A DNA stretch of 64,000 nt, taken from Antedon mediterranea. Its lineage: Eukaryota > Echinodermata > Crinoidea > Comatulida > Antedonidae. The position numbers and the translations under genes are program-made. Positions 1 to 13,100 of the stretch are shown here, piece after piece (the stretch's first letter is position 1; the number at the start of each line of letters is the position of its first letter). The notes beneath the pieces are model-generated. The model saw only the letters and a list, made by a program, of their open reading frames with translations, searched no databases and was not told the origin of the DNA. The stretch is from positions 5,084,001 to 5,148,000 of the forward strand of contig NC_092672.1 in the NCBI RefSeq assembly GCF_964355755.1, given 5' to 3'.

Positions 1-3000
1 AATATACAGGGTACACTAATCTTTGGGACTATATAGTCGCCATTCGCCATATTTATATCTGTTTTCTGTTTCATACCTATCATATAAGTGGCAACTTTCG
101 TTGCTGTTTGTTTTTGATGAAATAATAAAAAAAAAAGATAAATAAAAAATTCAGATATGAACAAAAGATTTCATGAAAAGTAAGCTACTTCCGCGCAAGT
201 TTAAATTGTTTGCTTTTAGAAAGGAATAAGTTATAATATCATTGTGTTCGATTTTCAGAAAGAAATAAATTATCATTACATCATCATTAATAAAACTTTA
301 AAAACATGTACGACATGCAATAGAATACCAGCACATTATAAAACAAATTTATTTTGGAGTAAATCGACTATAAAATGATACAACAAATATGAGTAATTAG
401 CCATTTAGAAGCAAGGAGTGACTTGGCGTAAACTTAAATTGAATGAGGGGATAAAATTGGCAACACATGTGGCATCTCCTTTGGGATACATCCATTGATT
501 TACTTCTGACCGTGATCGTAAGTGGTAATTTCACATTTGTGTTTTGGTGGAAAAATTCAATTTACCAGACGGAAGTTAAATCTCAGGATTGGCAATGTGG
601 AATTGTTTTCAACCCCCACGTGTTCAACTGACACTACTAGTTTGTCCTAAATGTTTTTCGTTGAAAACTCGGAGGAATTTTATCACGTATTTAGTCGTGG
701 AAATCATGTGATCATATCAATGTTGATGGAACCGTGTGTATGTGATCGTTATCTAATGTATCGGGAGGCGGCCTCTCTTTAGAGTTTGTTCACGTAGACG
801 AGAATTGAAAATTAGAGCCAATGTATGGTGTGTGGAACACGTAAAGCAGAGTCCCAGTGCTTGCATGTTATGTGTGAAAAATGACAATTGCTACTTTCGA
901 TTCTAGGTTAAAAATTAGTAGGGAGGGTTACTCATTCATAAATCATATACCGTGTTGATATGAAATACGAATATATACTGTGTTTGTTTGAAATGCTACA
1001 CTTTTTTTTTTAATTTCCAAAAGAAACTGTAAAATTTTATTTATGAGTTAAAAATAAGGCTTTTGATATTTTTCTGTTACGTGTACAAAGATCAGAGGTT
1101 TCAAATGGTCCGATTAACTTTTTTTTAACATTAACGTTCCTACTCAGGGTCTTAGTAGTTGTTTTTGAAAAAATAATTTGCAATGTAACTACTACAGTAC
1201 ATATTTCTTTTGTCTTTATTGTCTCCCTATTACTACTTTTTTACTACAGTATATCTGCCATATTTGCATACAGGTGGCCATAATTAAAAATAGCAGTTTA
1301 TTTGAAAGGTGTTATAGGCAGTGCTCCTTTCTTTCACCTTTTTATACAGTAGTTTCTGATATTTTTTATTATAGATTCTTTCCTATTGTTTAATTGAATT
1401 GAATAATCTTGAATAATTCTAAGCTACCTGGGAACGATTCTGGGTTGATGTATGGTTTCCTGAATGACTTGAAGGCATTAGATAACTTCATCAAAGTCCA
1501 GGTTCAAGGTTACCTTTAGACAGATGTAGGCCTAGGTTAAAATTTACTTAAACAAATTATGACCTAGACTCTGTGGTGACAGATTGACCTCTAATTAAGT
1601 TGTTAAATAAGCTAATTAAACGAGACTTATTAATTAAACGATGTCTCTAGATTTAATTAGGGCTTAATTTTCCGAATGATGGTGCATTTTTAGAGCTGAT
1701 GGATTTAAGTTGATTTTTATTTTTAGATTATTCATCTTCCTCTGTCCTTCAAGATTTAGCAGTTTAATAATTATTTTTAAATAGGATTATTGCTGATTGT
1801 ATCACAGTTTCCAATTTAAAAAATGAAATCATAATTCATCCAGTAAAAATGTTTTTTTAAATGTTGTTACTTTAACAATACAGACTTGGTTTTAATTCTA
1901 TATCACAAAAATGTTGAACTTTTTGCCTATATATGTAAAGATACAACATTTTTATGTCTTTATGATTGTTGTACTGTATATAGTAGTGTATAAACTTTTA
2001 TCTTGGGTAAACACCAGCAGTGATATGCTATGTAGAAAAAGTAACAGTATTCCAATGTTTCATAAGAACCTTTCAAAGTTAGATAATTTTAAAGTTTTTA
2101 GTAACAAAGTCAACATCATGAATAATTACTCTTGAGGGCAGCATTGTACTTTTAATTTCTTATTTTGGTTTTATTGTTAGTTTACATAGAGCTGTAATAA
2201 ATAATTGAACGTTTTGTTGTACAAACACAGCATTGTTAATAACACCATCCTTCAAGGTAAAAAGTTGCATAGATGGTTTTGGCTTTGTTTACTGTAAGAT
2301 TACTCGTTAATTAATGACTAAATTATCATGAAATTGGTTCTGTGTTATGCAAATGAGTTGAATAGCTGGAAGCCAACATGGCCCATAGGTTATTAGTATA
2401 TTAGTAAGGAAAACATTTCTGATTTTAAATGCAACTAGCTTAATTGAGTCTGTCAGAAATAAATTAAACAAGCCTACAGGTGTTATTACTGCTTAGTTAA
2501 AATAACAAGCATTTAAATGTATTATGGTGTCACCTCTGGGCCGCTCCAAGGGCAGCCAGATTGACTTTATCAGCTGAAAGTGGAAAAACAAAATACATTG
2601 ATCGTATCGCACACCTAGGGCTAGCGTCATTGCTAATACTACGTCTATTATTAGGAGTCTTCGCGAATACTGCCTCCAGAGTATGAAAACAAAACAGTAG
2701 CCATTGTAGACGGGAGGTTGTCAATCTTCCATGCGTGACCTGGCGAACAGCATATCAAACATTGTTGAAACAGTTGGGCGAATTAGCCACTAGCATCCTT
2801 TAGATCATCGAGTTAATGTAGCGGTAATTACAATATGATGTTAAGGCCGAGACCTCTATCCATCGCTGATCAAGCATCATCTCAATTGCTACAAGTGTCT
2901 CAGGCTAGGATCGTCGTGGAGAGTTAACAGCCAATTTATCCTCGCCAGGGTCCGTAGTCGGAAGCCGAGAGAAAAATAAGTTGAACCTTGTTGGACCACA

Positions 3001-4111
3001 ATGACCGGAAGCATAGAAAGATTGAGGTATTAAAGTACAGGTGACATTGGCGTAATTGGCTAATGAAACAACTGTTTTAGCCTATTACTGACCTGGTGTG
3101 CTCGGCCCATGATAGCATACCTATAGGCATTCGCCATGCACTATCAATTTTTAACATAATTATTGTGGCTAAAACTCTGTGATTTCATCATATTTATATT
3201 GTGTTTATTAATTTGTAAATAAAATATGGATATGGTTACTCCTAAATATGACATATTGAGCAATATGACATATTGAGCAATATGTTATTCGTTGTTTTTT
3301 TTATTAATATTTTGACTATAATTACACAGTACAGCTAAAAATGACTGCGACCTTCCCCATATTCTAGCTTCTAGATATTGTGTTTGATCGTGTTTTCGAT
3401 CCTGTAGAACAGTAGCTGTATGCCAAAATATTCAACCATTTATTACTCAATGAAAAAATTAGTTTGGACTAAAATTAATTCACTATGCTCATAGAGTTTT
3501 ATTGCTCTTTTGGTAATTAATTATTTAATCAATTTTACGTAGAGTCATAGTAAACATTTATGCTGTAGTTAAAGGTTGTAAAGTCGATGATGCATTGATA
3601 AACAATATCTTTAGAAGAAAAGCCTTTTAAGTTTGTAAAGTCTGTTTGTAATAAAATGTGTTACTAGCCCACTATGTATTAATAATGATAATATTTTTAT
3701 GGAGTCGTAAACCTATTTCTAAGAAATTGTAGCAGCCACACAAATTTGTATCTATAGAAACCGACTTTTTTATTGATTAAATTATCAAGCGAGACCTGTA
3801 CTTTTTTTATTGGGTTAATAAGTCTAAAATTAAATTATACAATTTAATTATTTCAACAAACTCGGACTGCTAGGTTTAATTTTCCCAAAGGGATTTTGAA
3901 ATTGTTATAATTTATTTTAGTTGTACGCATGTGATGTGCAGCGTTATGTCTGCTTTTTTGCTATGAATTTGATGGACAAATATTGTAATTTTTAATGGTG
4001 CATTTTACAGTAAGAAAAACTAGATGTTCAAATTGTTATTCATAACTATTTGTTCTTTGTGAAAAAAAAAAAAATTTTCAATATTAACAATGTTATTCTT
4101 TTCGTTAACAG
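1..4111 (+). other. intron of the AUTS2-family gene (non-coding)
   Basis: No exon with acceptable splice sites and AUTS2 similarity was found. Most of it is A/T-rich. Two stretches (about 420-860 and 2520-3130) are visibly less A/T-rich and less repetitive than their surroundings and may be regulatory; this is only an impression of composition. Confidence 0.5.
2520..3130. promoter_or_regulatory. candidate conserved non-coding block in AUTS2 intron
   Basis: About 600 bases of mixed, non-repetitive sequence with many CG dinucleotides inside an A/T-rich intron, with no usable splice sites or long ORF. AUTS2 introns in vertebrates are known to hold many conserved enhancers. Assignment here is inference only. 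Confidence 0.25.
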
Positions 4112-7100
4112 ATAAACCAGTTTTACCACCTAAGCCACTTCTCCAGACAAATGCCCAGAGTCAGGATATATATGAACGTGAGCCTTGTATACAACGTGAA
4201 CCGGATATCCCAATTGTGGCTTCCGCACCGGTCTCGGTGCCGATCAAGCCCTGTCTGCCAGTAGTACAAGAACTATCTAGAGATCGTGAACAAGAACGTG
4301 AACAAAGAGAACGAGAGGAAGAGAAACGGGAGAGGGAACGGGAAAGGGAACGTAGGGAGTTGGAAATTCAGAGAGAAAGGGAAAGAAGAGAGAGGGAACT
4401 TAGTGAACAGAATAGAGGCTTCACAAAAGCCCCAGGCTGGCCCAAGTGAGTTTTTAAACTTTTTCTTTCTTTTATTGTTAAAATACTTGTAGGTGTTGTG
4501 TATTATCGGATCACTAAATAGTTAAGCAGTTGTTATGTCAATAAAAAGGGTTATTAGTGGTTCTTAGCTGTATTGTGAGGACAATTTGACTTTTTAATTT
4601 GTATTCTATTAATATTAAGAGTTCATACAAAAATGTACCATTCAATACAACATCATAGTTTGTTTTATGAAAATATAATTTATTTCCTCCAATGACCTCT
4701 CTTATGCTTGAATATGTCAATCTGTCATTTACTATGTCATTTATGCGCTGTTTTTATATGAGATATATAACAAGAAATGCAGATTCCATTTATGTCAATT
4801 GCAGTGTAACGATCCATCCGACAGATTGTCAGCCTGGGGATCTGTTTAAAGCCCTAGGAGCCATTTTGATTGAGGAAAGTAGATCCTTAGCAACTAAAGG
4901 TCAAGCATAGCAGCTGGGCAAATTAGATGCTGTTCTCTCATGCAGTGACATATATTAATGAAACCTACCCATCACCTGTGGGATTTCTATAAGGGTAAAT
5001 TCAATAGAAAGAAATGTCAACAAAGTTTTACAAAATTGCAGCTCTCCGGCAGTCTGTAGGCAAATGCAATTAGGAGAATAATTTACTTCTCTCTGACAAA
5101 CATCTTGGTAGTGTGTAACAGGAGGTCAAATGTAGCAAACGTTCCAGCAGTTCTCTGTTTGACTTCGGGGCAAAAACAATTATGCTAACACCCAGTGAGG
5201 TATAATTACATTAATCAGAAACGAAATACATCACAATTGGAAACACCATGTTTATGTACAAACGCAAAGAGAAAGTTTTTTACAACCCTTTTTCGTCATA
5301 ATGAGATAACTAATTCAATTTGCTCTCTGTCTGATGACAAAAATGCTTGACAAATGGGGCACAACGGTTTTACAAAGTATTCAACAGGCCTACTTTCCAG
5401 GAAGACGCATATCTTTCTGGTTTTATTACATGTACTTTGTATTGTGTTGCTAATTTTAAAACTAAATTAAGATGCAAGGACTGTTTCTATTGACGGGAAA
5501 TAAATTATTAGAATTTATAATGATGTTTGCATGTTAATTTTCAAATTATAGATTCTATTAAATATACTCTTAAAATGTAAACCAAATAGTCATTGCCATA
5601 GAATGGTACAGTTACTAATTATTTATTAATGGATGATAATTAAATATTTTTAATATTCTTGATTCTTGAATCATTAATTAATGTATTTCTAATGTTAAAT
5701 TTATGTTAGTGCAGTTGTTATCTAGTATCATTCATTTAATAATAATAATTATTATTATTAAATGAATGATATTATGCTTTGTATTAAATATTGTATGGAC
5801 TACTATTCAAATATGTACAGTAATAATGAATAGCAATTAATACAGTACCAGTATGATGCTTCTCCGGACAAACACTTAATAAAATTATATAAACCATATT
5901 AATTAATTAATAATCTATCCATACAGTTCTATATTTATTTTGTTAAAACAAATTTATTTTGTGACATGACAACCTGCATTCATGGCACTTTTTATTTTTG
6001 TCCTGTGTTTTTTAATAATTGACCTTATTGATTAATAGATTTATTTTCTTTGTTATCAGAATTATAAATGTAAAGTACTGGTTTTATTATTGCTGGCAGG
6101 GATTAGATGTAAATTAGAAAGATTACTAATCTATTGATTATGAATATGAAATATATCTCATTGACTAAATGAGCTGTTTGATATGAAATTCTTCATTGAT
6201 GTTTCATCTGATCACAACACTGTTGCCAAATCAATTTGTACTTTAAACCGTTACCGTATGTTTTAAATATATCTCGTTGACTAAAATTAATTTGAAATTC
6301 TTCATTGATGTTTCATTTGATCACAACTGTTGCCAAATCCATTTCTACTTTAAACCGTATGTTTTAAAATTTTACAGTGTCACAAAATCGATCACCCCGA
6401 GTGTAGCGCATCTGTCACGGTCTACGCCGACGCTACCGTATTCGGCACCGTCGCAGACACCGACATTCTCGCACTCATCGCCGATACCACCGAATCATTC
6501 AGTGCAGCGTAATATGTACACACCCTCTCTGCCGCCTCCACCACCGTTGACGTCACCAACAAATCACAATCAGACACCGTTTGCTGCAGCTGCCGACACC
6601 GGCTACAATTATTCAAGTAAGTCTAATTTTGTCTAAAATTACTGCAGTATGACTCGGAAATTCTCACCATAAATTCATCCATATTTAATTTTTGTCATCC
6701 TTTACTTTTAATATGCTAACAATTGCTCTTTTCCTATCATTTTCAATATTCATATTTTTCCAAAAGCTTCTCTTTTCTTTCCTAAAGAAAACATGGCATG
6801 GTACAGTGCAACATTTACTGGTATAATAGTTCCTCTGTTTTTCTGTCCTTCAGTAATATTTATTTGTGTAATTTCAACAAATATTTAAACTAATTTGTTA
6901 AATCACTTTTCAGATTGTTGATTTAATTAATGTTCATGTTCATTAATGTGCATTCGCTATTAATTTAAATTGATTAAATGATTGGATTCATGTAAATCTA
7001 TTATTTCTAACCCTTATACCCTGAATACGACTTTACCACGTTGAAACACCGGTTCTCGTCAGATCACCAAAGTTAAGCAACGTTGGGCCTGGTTAGAGCT

Positions 7101-10100
7101 TGGATGGGAGACCATCTGGGAATTGCGGGTGCTGTATACGTAGCTGGGGTCCCGTTAGGCATTTGAAATCAGCACTGCTGACTCTCCACTGCTGGTGGTA
7201 TATGAAATTATTTTGCACATAATTATTCCTGATGGTAGTCAATTACTATAAACTGAAATTAAATGCAATTACTGTAGTATTTGATTATCATTTGTGAATT
7301 AGTATTACCACAGGTATTAAGATAAGACCCTATTCTTTAATAGAGACAGCCAGAATGAGAAGGAAATGTAATCTAATAATTTTTTGTAATGATTCCAGGA
7401 GAAGCTTTATGTATATTTTTAGCTATAAGTTTACCTCTAAATAACAAAATAAAACCCTTCAAATTATAAATGTCATCACTATAATTTAGACCACATCATT
7501 GGTTGATCTGATTCAAGATTTAGAACATTTTAGAAGCTGGTCATACAAACATTTTCCTACCTCTGCCTGTACCCCAACAATTCTTCCTTTTTTCACTTTT
7601 TCATTAAATATTATTGCTGATGAGGTGATGTTGTTAAACTTTTGCTGATCATTGTGATTTGAACTTTTTGAAATTGTAATTGAAGAACCCTAATAATTTC
7701 AAAATATAAATACCATGAAAAAGAAAAAAAAACACAAATTATATTGTCATCATCAGTATATGTCCTAAGTGGGGTGGGCTTATACTAAGTTCAGTATCAG
7801 ATTTCCCAACATGACATGTCATATAAAGCATACACCGTATTCTTAATCAGTTTTAATTATATTGTAATTGGAAATTGGTTTTATTTACATCATTGCATTT
7901 TGTATAGCCCTTGACACTACTAGTGAATGCCTGCATGGTGCGTCTGTCACAGCCTGTCCTAACTTGTAACTTTAAAGCAATGTTGAACTTTATAAAAAAA
8001 ATTTCATGTGAAATTAATAACTTTAAAAGGTTACCTAATAATGTAAGAAATTTCGTGACATTCACGATAACAATCTTCATCTGATAATGAACCTTGACCC
8101 TACTTAGGACCTGCTGGGTCGTTGCAAGTATCCGACGAATGTTTGTGAAAGTCTTGGTGAGACTCCGACGTAGTTAATTAATCCAAAACATGGAAACCAA
8201 ATTCTAAACAGCTGTTTCCGAGCTGAATTGCTGGGAGAAACAACACAAATGCTGTGTGTCCATAGGCCCACACTGCACGCTTCACGGCTAGGCTGTTGAC
8301 TCACTGCCGTGTTGAAATAGCTCTCTGAGTGCTCACACACTCACAACCGAAGGGGCTAGCCAGTTCGGTACAACTAAACGTCGTAATTCTATAACAAACT
8401 GTGTATGTTTATAATTGAAATGGAGAACTAACATTTGGATACATTTTTTGGATTAATAATACTTGGTGTATATTATAAATTACTGCTGAAATTTCAGATG
8501 GACATGTATTTAAAATGATCTGTCGTCGTATACTGATTGAACGGTTGACTTCACTTTGTTTTTTCTCTCCCTACTTCTCTCTTATTCAGAAGGGCCACTC
8601 ACGCCGTTGGAACTTCATAACCGGAATCTAAACAACACAAAAGGTGGATATAGGTGGTTCTACTGCCCGTTTTGCTTCTATTGTTATCTTCTAACTTAGG
8701 CCTAGAATTAAGAACAAAATAATTATAATTGTTAACAGTTTCAGTGTGTTTGTCAGATATGTATGTGCTTTTGATGTTTGTTTGTGAGCATCACTTTTGT
8801 TGATGTTTTAACCGTAAAAAAAAAGCTAAAACAAAAAGTAATTTTACCGATATTGTTTGTTAAATTAGTAATACATAGGTGATATCTTCTGTGATTTGTT
8901 GTATATTTTCATTGATAATTTCACCATGTGTACAAATAAGTCATGTTGTCAGTACAGTATAGTATATTGATTCTATCTTGAAAAACTACTTTACTGCACT
9001 ATAATGCATATCCTCCCTCAAATTCACACATCACCTAATTAATGCTATATCTTAAATGCTTAATTACATTGTATAGTTCATTTAATTATAGGAAATATCT
9101 TTAAATTGATTATTTTACTTAAGTTACTTTTTTCGACTTAACTCTAAACTGCTTATACACACACATGCTTTTTTATTTCCATACATTATTTGAAAGTATA
9201 TTGCAACATTTTTGCTATCTTTTTCAAAATCTCGATCCTCTGATTTTAAATAATTTATCATTAAATTATGTAAATATCATAAATTAAAAGTCCCTAATTT
9301 TCTTGTTTGTTGCATTGTAATTATAAGTGGTTCCGCACCATTTGGATACTAAATTCTTTTATATTTAGCCAACCTGTTCTAACAAATTAGATTAGATAAC
9401 GTTAGGGATTAATTTATAAATAAACATGTTTTATTTTTCATTTCAGGCCAACAACATATTTTACGGAAGGAGCTGGACAAACGATTTCTCGCAGCTCATG
9501 ACAGAAGTATGTCAGTTGGTCCCCCGCCTTATATGAGAACGGAGACACACATGCACCAACATAATCATATGCATCAACACATGCACAGTCATTCATTCCT
9601 ACCCACTCCGGTAGGTAGCGCACTTGTGCCACCTCAGCCACCGCCGCACATGGTAAGTGGTCAACGAGTGCAAGTTGATAGTGATTAAGTTTGCTTTTAA
9701 GGAATCCTGTCTCTGCCTGGTTTTGTGTGTTGTTTGTCCATGTTTTGTAATATTTTTATGGAGACAAAATAAATGAGTAAAGAATCTGTACATGAGCAAA
9801 AGATCATAGATCCACTGGCCAATAAAACCCATGAATTTGTCCGTGACTATACTCGCTTTGGCCAATCAATTTGTTTTTATTGAACTACTGTATATTAATT
9901 TTTATGTACAACAATCTTTCGAACATTTTACAGTTTTTGATGAAGCTGTCCAGGCATGGCAAATTTAATTCAGGCGAGTCGGATTATGGATTTACTGGCC
10001 CGATGGGCTAGTTAAAAATTATCTTAATGAAAGTTTTTAGTGTTGAATTGATGAGTTGTCATTTCCCTGTGGTTTTAAAATGTGTTTCTCCTTCATACAA

Positions 10101-13100
10101 ATTTAAACTTGTTTATACCTTTTATGATTTAAAAACATATCGGCAATAAGGTCATTATCGTACAGATGGAACAATATAGAAACACATGTAACGATCTACT
10201 GTGGACATTTAACAAAATTGATTGATTACATGGCTATTTTATGGAAAACACAGAGTGGTTGGCCAGACAAGCTTGTTACAGTCTCATTCATAAGTTTAAA
10301 AACGTGTCGTAAGCACGTACAATAAATAAGATGGGATTACACGCGCATGTCCGCGTGACAACTTACTGTCATGTGTTACATCTCAGAAGATTTGATAGTC
10401 GACGCTCCATTGCCTAGTTTAGCCTCCGAGCACATTCTTGAGCCTCTTCCCTCATGCTAAAAGTTGTTGTTAGTGATGTAAAGTCAAAAACACATTAGAG
10501 GATGCATGTAGGAGATGCGGGACTTACGTGACTTAGCATGCAGCCGCACAATTAACGTGGAATTGCTGTAAGCTGGAGGATTATATCGTTCAAGATCTGG
10601 CTCATTAATTTGGAATTTGGAACATGAATTAATATCTTTAAAGCTGCTTGTCATTTGTCAATTAATTTTGTAACACGGCAAACATTTGTGACCTGAAAAA
10701 GTCAATTTTTTGTCATGTGTAATGTCGACTTAAAATAAACTAGAAAATAATCACTTGAATATTTATTTTTAACTATTTGGTATATTTCATATCATAAATT
10801 TCTCAATTATCAATTAATTAATTTTTTAATTATGTGTTGCATTAAATATTTGTTCCTTTTTTTTTTATTCAAACAGCTCGGTGTTGGTTTTCCACCAAAC
10901 TTGCCTGCTATACCGCCACCCACGTCTGTTCCAAGCCAAATAGGGATGCCTCCTAATTCAGCATTTCAACCCAAGGTAAATAAGTTCCTCAATCAAATAT
11001 CTACCATAATTATTCATATTAATGTCCATTATACAAACTAATGTAAATTATGTAAAATAATTTAGTGGAGCTGTAGCTTGATTAACATGCTTGCCTTCCA
11101 ATCCCAAGGTCCGGGGTTTAATCGTAATCTAGTGCCAGGGTGGTAACTCACGACTCTTTCAACTCCACTCCCTAAGCCTCAAATGAGACTTAAAGGGAGA
11201 CTTAGATTTTTCATTTCATTTATTCAATTTCGGCACAATAAATACAAATTCTATACAATACCAAGAATTACTGTAATGAGTGTATGACTTACTATTCAAC
11301 AGAAAATACATGGTTATAAAAAAATAATTTTATACTTTTTTTTCTCCCGCTGGAGTTGTATTACAACTTTTCATGGAATGTCCCTTGTTATCTTCCGTTA
11401 TTTACGTTCTTTGTATTGCTTTTAATATTACCTCATTCAATACAATAGCATTTTAAAGTTTGATCTTGTACCTTTTATGGCTTAATTTCTCTGCTTTTGA
11501 ATTCTTGAGCTTAACTTTGCAAGTAGGTGATAATGAGGGGATAAATCAGTCATAAAATGTTGTCTGAGTAGGTACAATTATGGCAAATGTTAGCTGTGGG
11601 GTAATCATCAAAATATGATCTATTTGTATGATTGCACTGTGCAATGTATTATTGTTTATTAAAAATATTGTATTGTTTAAAAGGTTTGCATGGAGAATAT
11701 TAACACTAATAATTTAAGGTTTGCAATAAACCATTTGATTACATAAAAAAGAAAATATATGTTAAGAGAATATATGTTAAAAGGAATGTGTCAACATTTT
11801 GGTTGTTGTGGTACAACTTTCTTCTGGAGTAAATGCTAGGCAGAGGGGAATATAAAGTGAGCACTGCACAGTGGTTGGTCACACAGACTATAGAATGGTA
11901 CAGTAGATAGTGCAATATTATAGATAAATGCATTATTACACTTTTTGATTCGTTTATTACTACATTTTGTTTGTTACTATGTATTAATTTAATAACGGTG
12001 TATTCATTTTGTTATTTTTACAGAAACAAGGGAAGTGGTGTGCAGCCCACGTTACTGTGGCCTGGCTTATATATCACCAACAACAAAAGGTACAGAATAC
12101 ACAGTATATAATATCAATTTGATAAAAAATATAAATGTCAAATGCCTAAATTATATTGTAATTGTAACAAAAAGGCTTTAATCACAACTGAGAAACAATC
12201 CCCTATTTTAGAAAAATTATGATCATATTATAGTTTTTCTTTAAATACAAAGATTAATCCATAATATATAGTTTATTCTTACCCAGATGCATTGTAATAT
12301 TTCTAATTAAGTTACATGATATATTATGCACTTTTAACTATAGAAAGCAGAAGCTCAGAAGGACCAGTTAAAGCCTGATATATTCTCTCGTCCAGCAGCT
12401 CAACTGATGCCTCCTCAGAGGCCTAGCGAGCACTCTGCTCCACCTGGATTATTTCCACCAGGTAATAACAAAAGATTTACATGATCAGTCGTTGTTCTAA
12501 GTTGTATAAATAAATATTTGTATAATGCAACTATTCATAGGCGAATCCGAATGGAGTCAGCTGATTTGGCAGCACAGGCAAAACGGTAAACAGAGGGCAT
12601 CTCTTCTGGTTGGGTTCCCATCATGCAATATTCAGGCCGAGCACGTTTCAAAGCTTTACATGCAGCAGAAATAGGAAAAAATTAAATCAATCCAATGGCA
12701 ATAATACACATTGGTGTATACACTAATTTAATTCATAACAAAAATGTACCTTGCCAATTTTCAATCAGTAAATAGTAAAGTAAAATAGTAAAAGTAAAAA
12801 GTACTGTGTACTGTATAGCCAGAGGAATATACCTAGTCAATTTTTAGTTGACTAGGTAATAAAGTCAATATCCTAATAAGTATAGCAGAAAGAATTTACC
12901 TAGTCAACTAAACATTTACCTAGTAAATTCTTAGTTGACTAGGTAATAAAGTCAATATCCCAATAAGTATAGCAGTAAGAATTTACCTAGTCAACTAAAC
13001 ATTTACCTAGTCAATTTTCAGTTGACTAGGTAATAAAGTCAATATTCCAATAAGTTTAGCAGTAAGAATTTACCTAGTCAACTAAACATTTACCTAGTCA

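Noticed and set aside
1178-2135. 71-74 codon ORFs at the left edge as missing AUTS2 exons
   Set aside because: A/T-driven translations, hydrophobic and Tyr-rich, with no AUTS2 resemblance or suitable splice sites.
7022-7142. Functional 5S rRNA gene
   Set aside because: Diverged 5' third, solitary, and no T-run terminator directly after the 3' end.
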